Origin: an uncultured Lachnospiraceae bacterium
GTDB lineage: Bacteria > Bacillota > Clostridia > Lachnospirales > Lachnospiraceae
Length of the DNA: 11,981 nt
Assembly: GCA_910584695.1 (NCBI GenBank)
Contig: CAJUBR010000046.1
Span: 1 to 11,981 of the forward strand
Direction of reading: 5' to 3'
Shown here piece by piece: positions 6,317 through 11,981 of the stretch (position 1 is its first letter; the number at the start of each line of letters is the position of its first letter). Under the pieces are notes generated by a model. The model saw only the letters and a program-made list of their open reading frames with translations, searched no databases and had not been told where the DNA came from. Position numbers and translations under genes: made by a program.

Positions 6317-8296
6317 TCAGTACCAGACGCCAACATGATTCTGTGTCTCCGTTGTTCTTCTGCCTACCTTCTCTGGTAACGGTTTGCCATTCAGCCATAG
6401 CACTAAGACCGGATCTCCTTCTCCCTCCCACCTTGAACCGTCTTCATACCAGTAAAACTTTCCCTCTAATGTATTATAAATATATCCCGGCATCAGGCTT
6501 TGATCGTTGACTGCACCTACCTCTGTTTCCCCATCATACGGGCTGTCCTTAAACTGCAATTCCAGATAGGAAGACAATCCAGCTTCCTTCAGAAGCTTTT
6601 CTGCCTCCTTCTTTTCCCTGCCGGTAAAATCCGGTATGGTAATTTCATAATTGGATAATTTCCCACAGGAAATCGTAAAGGTCAATTCCTCCGAGCCGTC
6701 ACATAGCTGCCCCGGCATTAGGGACTGTTCAAAACAAACTCCCACCGCATAATCCTCAGAATACTCTTTTACAAGATTAACCTTTCCGGTCTTTACTACA
6801 AATTCCCCGCCTTCCCTTGCTTCTACAGGCGTCATCTCGGCTCCGGGATACGCATTTTCTTCTATTTCAAAATTGTACCGAGAAAAATAACTGCGGATTT
6901 CCTCTATGCTCTTGCCCGAAAAATCCTCCATGGTGTATTGGTGATCACCGCCACTGACATACAATGTAATTTCTATAAGGTCATCATCAGAAATGGTTCC
7001 TGCCTCCGGTTGCTGCCGAAGCACTGTCCCTTCCGGCTGTGTATCCAGTTCATAGACAATCGAACAATTATCTATTCCTATTTTATATAATTCATGCCTT
7101 GCATCCTCTAACGTTTTCCCACTAAGATCTGCAAGGATATGACCGGAAAAAAATTCCTGATTGTCACCTGCCATACTGCCACTGATGAATGCCGCCCCGC
7201 CAAGACCAATTCCCACTAAAAGACAGATTGCCGCAAATACAATTCCTGCCCTGCCCCAGACAGGAATATCTGAAAAACGTTTTTCCTTCTTTACCTTTGG
7301 AAGAATCCACTCCGGCTCATAAACCGGAACAAAATTCTTTCCCTCCAATGCCTCCATAAATTCATCTGCACTCTGGAGACGGTACTGGGGCTGGATATTT
7401 AAGCACACCATGATTGCCATCTCTGCCTGTTCTGGCAGCACCACACCCATCTCCGAGGGGGTAATCAATGTGTCATGCCCCAGTCGTTCCTTTGCCGGGA
7501 TGGGTTTTTGTCCTGTCAGCATCCGGTAAAGCAATGCTGCTACGGCATAAATATCTGTATAAGGTCCCTGGGGTGCTCCACGGCTGTACTGCTCAATGGG
7601 TGCATATCCTTCCTTTAGCACCACCTCTGCACGCACATCCGCTAATATGTCGGAATGCCTTGCAGCTCCGAAATCAATCAGCTTGATGACCCCTTCATCT
7701 GTAACAAAAAGATTATCCGGTGCGATATCCCGGTGCAGAACCCCTCTTTTATGGATTTCCCTTAGGGTGTGCAGTAATGTCAGGATGATACGGCGGCACC
7801 ACTCGTACTCTTTCCTTCCTCCGGACTTTTGCAAAATAGTCTTGACATCCATTCCTTCCAGATATTCCATGACCATGTATCCGGTTCCATTCTCTTCAAA
7901 AAAATTGGAAATCTCCACAACCCCTTTAATGTCCTGTAATGCCGCTACATTCCTTGCCTCTTCCAGAAACTGCTGCAGCCCTCTTTCAAATCTGGGTTTC
8001 AGTTTCTCTGCCATAAGTGATACCGTCACGTTATCCCCGGTGCGCTGGATATACTGCTCCGGAAAAAATTCCTTAACCGCTACCTTACGCAACAGCAGCC
8101 GGTTCCAACCGATATAGGTATTGCCAAAACCGCCGGAACCAATGGGATATCCCAGAATAAATTTATTTTGCAGCACGGTTCCCGGTTTTAAGTACCGATC
8201 TGACACCGAGTCTGCCGTTAAGGGCTTTCCGCAATTAGGGCATATATGCAATTTTTCATCTTGTATCTGTGTCATACAGTGGTAACAAAATTTCAT
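6317..8296 (-). CDS. Membrane Ser/Thr protein kinase with PASTA-type ectodomain (PknB/PrkC-like)
   Basis: Receptor-type Ser/Thr kinase of 659 residues. Zinc ribbon Cys4/7/19/22; glycine loop GSGGFG 53-58; Lys75 in VAVKEFFP; probable helix-C Glu113; HRDIAPDN 188-195; DFG 208-210; APIEQY 232-237. All key catalytic residues are present. A basic juxtamembrane segment (KVKKEKR) precedes one helix at about 347-374. The outside part holds three PASTA-like repeats: about 385-448 (LSGKTLEDAR, QQPEAG), 453-546 (FSGKSIEEI, EQSLMPG) and 551-638 (FTGREKKEAE, DQSLMPG). PASTA domains of PknB/PrkC kinases bind muropeptides or lipid II, so a cell-wall signal is a reasonable guess. Unlike classical PrkC it has an N-terminal zinc ribbon and a divergent end (YWYEDGSRWEGEG). 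The start at 8296 is preferred over 8383: the longer frame would overlap the upstream gene and displace the zinc ribbon from the N-terminus. Confidence 0.95.
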   Translation of the reverse strand: MKFCYHCMTQIQDEKLHICPNCGKPLTADSVSDRYLKPGTVLQNKFILGYPIGSGGFGNTYIGWNRLLLRKVAVKEFFPEQYIQRTGDNVTVSLMAEKLKPRFERGLQQFLEEARNVAALQDIKGVVEISNFFEENGTGYMVMEYLEGMDVKTILQKSGGRKEYEWCRRIILTLLHTLREIHKRGVLHRDIAPDNLFVTDEGVIKLIDFGAARHSDILADVRAEVVLKEGYAPIEQYSRGAPQGPYTDIYAVAALLYRMLTGQKPIPAKERLGHDTLITPSEMGVVLPEQAEMAIMVCLNIQPQYRLQSADEFMEALEGKNFVPVYEPEWILPKVKKEKRFSDIPVWGRAGIVFAAICLLVGIGLGGAAFISGSMAGDNQEFFSGHILADLSGKTLEDARHELYKIGIDNCSIVYELDTQPEGTVLRQQPEAGTISDDDLIEITLYVSGGDHQYTMEDFSGKSIEEIRSYFSRYNFEIEENAYPGAEMTPVEAREGGEFVVKTGKVNLVKEYSEDYAVGVCFEQSLMPGQLCDGSEELTFTISCGKLSNYEITIPDFTGREKKEAEKLLKEAGLSSYLELQFKDSPYDGETEVGAVNDQSLMPGYIYNTLEGKFYWYEDGSRWEGEGDPVLVLWLNGKPLPEKVGRRTTETQNHVGVWY

Positions 8297-8304
8297 GCTT
8301 TGTT

Positions 8305-8308
8305 CTCC
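8305..8308 (-). promoter_or_regulatory. Ribosome binding site fixing the 8296 start
   Basis: GGAG on the minus strand, 8 bases before the ATG at 8296 and immediately after the stop codon of the upstream gene (8310-8312). It favours a non-overlapping start and suggests coupled translation. Confidence 0.7.
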
Positions 8309-8309
8309 A

Positions 8310-10514
8310 TTAATACGTTGTTTCAGTGGTAGTAGTAGGTTTTGATTTCTGGGTAGAAGGCACTGGTTTCTCTTTAACGGCAATCTTGTAAGTCAGGTTT
8401 TTCATTTCCTTTTCCTGAAAGTAGTCTTTCACATTATTATTGTCATCCACCACCTTGATATTGCCTTCATCCACTACCATGTTGCCCAGATTGTTCTCGC
8501 TCACAGAATTTTCTTTACCATTATCAGTTTGATAGAACACTACTTTCTTGAAACCCTCTTTCTCAACTCGCTTTTGAAAGTCAGGCAACAATTCGCCCGC
8601 TTGATAACAAATGGGCTTCTTAATAACACGAAACAATATTCCTTCCTCAAGATGGTCCCAATCTTCTGACTCACTCAAATCCAGCTTTGGTTTTTTGTAT
8701 GTCTGCTCAAATATATAACCTGCCTTCCAATCGCCGTGATAGGTATAATAACTAGCATCTACCAGTGTGGAATCTTTGAAGTCTCCCATCCCCTGATAGT
8801 TATATTTTCCTTTCTGTTCTATATCCTTTTTATACATAGGTGCCTGAATATCCGTAATATATTGACCTTCATAATTCTCCAGTTTCTTGCATTCCTCTTG
8901 CTCCTCATCGCCCCAGCAAAAAAATTTGCCCGCATAATATTCAATTTCTTCTATGTTGCTGATTTTAATGTCAAGCTGAGAATTATTTTTAATATCCTCT
9001 GAAGAAATTTCTCTTATTTCCTCCCCATCTTTTAGTTTAATCTTGCAGATTTCGAAATACCCCCTCTTTTCTTCTTTAGGATCTACATCCTTTAATTTAC
9101 TCTGATCCAAATTCAGTTTTTCTCGAAAAAGCTCGGCATTCATCTGTGAATCTATAATATCCTGGTAAGACGTCTTTTCCGTTGAAGCAAGATAAACAAT
9201 CAGTTTTTTATGAACATTTTTATCCCATGACAACGGCGTAGCCGGATCTATAGATTGGGCAACAATGTTACCTTCTGTTTCGTTACTATACATATATCCT
9301 TTTTCAACCTTAAAATCGCTGGGAAGCACATCTTTGTTCTCGTCACGCCATTTTTCTGCGTCTTTATACTGCTTACCTGTAAAATCTATGACATACCGGG
9401 CTGACTTTTCCGAATAACCGCTCCCTGCATCCATACCCCTGTAAACCATAAAACCACCAACAATAGCTACGCAAAGCAAGGCTGCTACCAGCCCTTTTGC
9501 CCAGATTGGGAACTTACCGGTCTCCTTCTTCTTCTTTGCCACTTTTATCCTTTTCACAGACGGGGCATTTAATTCTTGAAGAAATGCACCGGCAGTTGCC
9601 GTCCTCTCCTTCTGATAAACATTTAAGGCATTCATCAGTGCATTTTCCACATTTACCGGAATGGATACACCAAGCTTGGAAGGTTCTTTTAACTCATCCA
9701 CCAATGCCCGCTCCACAGATTCCTGAGGTGTTCGTCCGGTAATCATCCGGTACATGACCGCTGCCACAGCGTAAACATCGGTCCATGAACCCCTGTTTCC
9801 ACTACTGCGGTACTGTTCCTCCGGTGCGTATCCCTGTTTTAAGATAATGGCAAGGCTTTTTGAATTGGCAGTGGTCACATAACGGGTGGCACCAAAATCC
9901 ACCAGCTTTGCATCCCCGGTATCTGCCACCATGATGGTCTCCGGTGAAATATCACAGTGAATTATATGCATGGCATGAACCCGCTCCAATGCCCGAAGGA
10001 TAGGGGAGAGCAGGGGCACCGCTTCCTTCGTACCATACTGTTTACCGGATGCCAGAATCTCTTTTAAAGTCCTGCCCTCTACATATTCTCCTATCACATA
10101 CCCGGTATCATTTTCCGACACACAGTCATATACCCTCGCTATACCTTCCATACTGCCTAAAGACTGCAGCTTATTTGCCTCATTTAAGAAGCTGGTAAGT
10201 CCCTGTTCAAACTGTGTCTTTGCATCACCCGAATAAATGGTGACCTCCTGCTCCCCTTCAGACCTTGTGGAGAAATCACTGGGAAGGTATTCCTTTACTA
10301 TAACTTTCCGGTTCACTTCGGCATCCATGCCCAGATAGGAAACAGTATGCCCGCCATAGCACAGTACTTTTCCCACAATGTATTTCCCGCCCACAACCGT
10401 TCCCGGTGCCAAATAATAAGACTCCTGCTGCAGGGCAGCCTCATTAAACCCACAGTAGGGACAGGTCGTAAACCGGTCCTCGATTTCACTCATACAACCC
10501 ATACATAATTTCAT
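8310..10514 (-). CDS. Membrane kinase-like protein (candidate pseudokinase) with divergent ectodomain
   Basis: Protein of 734 residues with the receptor-kinase layout: zinc ribbon Cys4/7/18/21, kinase-like domain about 38-315, basic segment KRIKVAKKKK, one helix about 337-357, and a 375-residue outside part. Lys74 (VIVKEYLP), a candidate helix-C Glu112, Asp188 and DFG 206-208 remain. The glycine loop is broken (CYGGHTVS), HRD reads HCD (186-188), and the metal-binding Asn of the catalytic loop is Thr193 (HCDISPET). ATP chemistry may therefore be weak or absent. The ectodomain starts with a PASTA-like unit (about 375-443, FTGKQYKDAE, IDPATPLSW). A Lys/Glu/Tyr-rich region I do not recognise follows, and the protein ends in a Thr-rich tail (TTTTETTY). 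AAAGGA lies about 10 bases before the ATG. It may sense a signal or act as an allosteric partner of the PASTA kinase encoded 13 bases downstream; this is inference. Confidence 0.92.
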   Translation of the reverse strand: MKLCMGCMSEIEDRFTTCPYCGFNEAALQQESYYLAPGTVVGGKYIVGKVLCYGGHTVSYLGMDAEVNRKVIVKEYLPSDFSTRSEGEQEVTIYSGDAKTQFEQGLTSFLNEANKLQSLGSMEGIARVYDCVSENDTGYVIGEYVEGRTLKEILASGKQYGTKEAVPLLSPILRALERVHAMHIIHCDISPETIMVADTGDAKLVDFGATRYVTTANSKSLAIILKQGYAPEEQYRSSGNRGSWTDVYAVAAVMYRMITGRTPQESVERALVDELKEPSKLGVSIPVNVENALMNALNVYQKERTATAGAFLQELNAPSVKRIKVAKKKKETGKFPIWAKGLVAALLCVAIVGGFMVYRGMDAGSGYSEKSARYVIDFTGKQYKDAEKWRDENKDVLPSDFKVEKGYMYSNETEGNIVAQSIDPATPLSWDKNVHKKLIVYLASTEKTSYQDIIDSQMNAELFREKLNLDQSKLKDVDPKEEKRGYFEICKIKLKDGEEIREISSEDIKNNSQLDIKISNIEEIEYYAGKFFCWGDEEQEECKKLENYEGQYITDIQAPMYKKDIEQKGKYNYQGMGDFKDSTLVDASYYTYHGDWKAGYIFEQTYKKPKLDLSESEDWDHLEEGILFRVIKKPICYQAGELLPDFQKRVEKEGFKKVVFYQTDNGKENSVSENNLGNMVVDEGNIKVVDDNNNVKDYFQEKEMKNLTYKIAVKEKPVPSTQKSKPTTTTETTY

Positions 10515-10546
10515 AATGGTTCTATCCTTTCTTTGGTATGCCTTTG

Positions 10547-11981
10547 TTATTCCGTAATCGATACACTATTTGATTTATTTTTGTGCCCGTAATCTGCAAC
10601 AATCTTAAATGTGAGCTTTTTTTTCTTTATGGAACTTTTGGCAATAGTAAATGTTACCGTGCCTTTTGATTTTGCTATTTCTTTTTTGAAATCCTTGTTC
10701 ATCCTATCTTGTGTACTCTTTCGACTTAACCCAGACGCTTTGACAATAAGCTTCTTCGCATCTTTTACATTATACTTAATCGTATATCGATAAGCTGCTT
10801 TCCCAGAAACTGTTGTGTAAGCTTTCCTCTTAATCTGTATCCCCTGTGTCTTTTTCGTAAACTTCTTTTTTGCTTTCACCACCTTCGGGGAGGCAATCGT
10901 CACTTTAATCTTTACTTTTTGCTTATCTCCTTTCTTATCTTGAAAGGTAATAATAGTCTGTTTTTTTAATTTATTCTTATAATACTTAACAGCGGTAAGG
11001 GTTCCCGTATTTTTATTCAACTTCAGATATTTTTGATTCTTAAACGCTGTACTCTTTGTGTCAACACCCTCCTGTCCTGCTTTTACGAAATCCGACAGTT
11101 TATATTTTTTCCCCAATTCTACCGTTAATTCCTCTACATAACACGGCTTTACAAACCATGATGCATCGTGTTCCTGTCCGTCTGCTTCAAATAACTTTTT
11201 ACAGCCTTTACACCGGTAAAATTCCCAGTGTCCTGCTTTTGCTTCTTCGACTTTTTTTCCTTTTTTATCCGTTTTCGGTGCCACTGGCTCTGTTTCTGCC
11301 TCATACTCAAAACAGTTTTTTGCTGTAATATCATGAATAACTTCAAATTGAACTAAAATATCTTTGCTCTCTGTATAATTTTTACTATCATTAGGAATGA
11401 ATTTTATATATTCTTCACTATGTCCCTCTTGGAGTTTTTTGTCAGGATTCTTCCATTCAAAATGTCCATTGTTATTTTGCACAGCCAGTGAAACGTCACT
11501 CAATTTATCCCCACAGTGTGCATGGATATTCTTTGACTGTGGTACATTATACTTTGGTACCGCTTTATTTACAGTTACGGTTATTGAATTGGATTGATCC
11601 TTTGTTCCCTTTATCACGGCATAAATGGAATACTTTCCGGCATCCGGACGGAATTTCTTTGGGTTAAATTCTACATATCTGGCTTCTTTATTTTCTTCCT
11701 TGTAAAACCATACTGGTTCCCCAGAATTTTGATCTCCCATTTTCGGATCAAAGGTGTCACCATATACAATATCCTGACATTTAATTTCAAAACTTTCCCA
11801 ATGTGCTTTCAGTATGTGATTTTCTGTCTGTTCCACAGTGGTATCTGTTTCTATCTTAATAGCAGTTTCCCCTTCCCCTAAGTACCAGCCGGCAAAAATA
11901 TATCCAGCTTTCTCAGGTGTCGGCAGTTCCCCATATGTTTCACCAACAGTTACCTCTTTTTCTCCCTCTCCATCCGGAAGG
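10547..11981 (-). CDS. C-terminal part of a surface/secreted protein with InlB-type B repeat and Ig-like modules
   Basis: 477 residues are visible and the frame is open to the right edge, so the N-terminus and signal peptide lie outside the window. In order: a Listeria-Bacteroides/InlB B-type repeat (about 8-65: VTVGETYGELPTP, AGYIFAGWY); an Ig-like strand-rich segment to about 138 (ITVTVNKA); a second module of a kind common in Lachnospiraceae surface proteins (about 143-217: CGDKLSDVSL, FIPNDSKNY); a Cys module with RCKGCKKLF near 256-263; then about 190 residues extremely rich in lysine. No LPxTG or C-terminal membrane anchor is seen. A GTG at 11836 lies inside the B repeat and is not a credible start. 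The gene precedes the kinase genes by 32 bases with no terminator. Its role as adhesin, matrix protein or kinase ligand is unknown. Confidence 0.85.
   Translation of the reverse strand, partial: LPDGEGEKEVTVGETYGELPTPEKAGYIFAGWYLGEGETAIKIETDTTVEQTENHILKAHWESFEIKCQDIVYGDTFDPKMGDQNSGEPVWFYKEENKEARYVEFNPKKFRPDAGKYSIYAVIKGTKDQSNSITVTVNKAVPKYNVPQSKNIHAHCGDKLSDVSLAVQNNNGHFEWKNPDKKLQEGHSEEYIKFIPNDSKNYTESKDILVQFEVIHDITAKNCFEYEAETEPVAPKTDKKGKKVEEAKAGHWEFYRCKGCKKLFEADGQEHDASWFVKPCYVEELTVELGKKYKLSDFVKAGQEGVDTKSTAFKNQKYLKLNKNTGTLTAVKYYKNKLKKQTIITFQDKKGDKQKVKIKVTIASPKVVKAKKKFTKKTQGIQIKRKAYTTVSGKAAYRYTIKYNVKDAKKLIVKASGLSRKSTQDRMNKDFKKEIAKSKGTVTFTIAKSSIKKKKLTFKIVADYGHKNKSNSVSITE

Larger units (their letters stand above)
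1..11981 (-). other. Probable single operon of kinase, FHA and ABC transporter genes
   Basis: Eight consecutive minus-strand genes are separated by 11 to 67 bases, with no inverted repeat plus T-run that would end transcription and no convincing internal promoter. Two stop codons directly abut or overlap the ribosome binding site of the next gene (8310-8312 and 2448-2450). The first and last genes are cut by the window edges, so the true ends of the transcript are not visible. Co-transcription is inferred from spacing only. Confidence 0.7.

Noticed and set aside
7596..8117. 173-codon open frame on the plus strand
   Set aside because: Lies antisense to the well-supported PASTA kinase gene, shows no recognisable domain and has no good ribosome binding site; a shadow of the coding strand.
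8297..8383. N-terminal extension of the PASTA kinase to 8383
   Set aside because: Overlaps the end of the upstream gene and places 29 unrelated residues before the zinc ribbon; GGAG at 8305-8308 supports 8296.
10515..10546. Terminator or promoter between the surface protein and the first kinase gene
   Set aside because: The 32-base gap holds only a ribosome binding site; no inverted repeat with T-run and no clear -35/-10 pair.
11836..11836. GTG start for the surface protein
   Set aside because: Falls inside an InlB-type repeat and the open frame continues in good sequence to the window edge; the gene is simply cut.

Overview
The window is one dense stretch of minus-strand genes with no convincing plus-strand gene, RNA gene, mobile element or CRISPR array. 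Low to moderate GC, strong GGAG-type ribosome binding sites, zinc-ribbon kinases carrying a KEYFP-type motif, DUF4234 and InlB-type surface repeats together suggest a Firmicute of class Clostridia, probably a gut Lachnospiraceae. That placement is inferred from protein style, not from a marker gene.

Layout in the direction of transcription (right to left): (1) the C-terminal 477 residues of a secreted or surface protein with an InlB-type B repeat, Ig-like modules and a very lysine-rich end (11981 to 10547, running off the right edge); (2) a membrane kinase-like protein with a degenerate active site and a large unusual ectodomain (10514-8310); (3) a PASTA-type membrane Ser/Thr kinase (8296-6317); (4) a soluble kinase with all canonical catalytic residues (6267-5230); (5) a second soluble kinase with what looks like a vestigial extra N-lobe before its kinase domain (5207-3858); (6) a four-helix membrane protein with a cytoplasmic FHA domain (3803-2448); (7) a DUF4234-like membrane protein with a proline-rich repeat linker and a paralogous FHA domain (2436-1402); (8) an FHA-FHA-ABC ATPase that runs off the left edge (1334 to 3). 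Gaps are 11 to 67 bases and no terminator hairpin is visible, so the set looks like part of one operon continuing in both directions. No promoter is visible inside the window.

All four kinase-family proteins start with the same CxxC...CPxCG zinc ribbon, which also fixes two start codons downstream of the longest open frame. Working model (inference): two membrane kinase-family proteins sense envelope or extracellular signals, two soluble kinases relay or diversify them, and phosphothreonine is read by four FHA domains on three membrane-associated proteins. One of these resembles mycobacterial Rv1747, an FHA-FHA-ABC exporter regulated by the kinase encoded next to it, PknF. The surface protein at the head of the set could be a ligand, substrate or co-regulated adhesin. 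No PP2C phosphatase is present in the window; one would be expected just outside if the circuit is complete.
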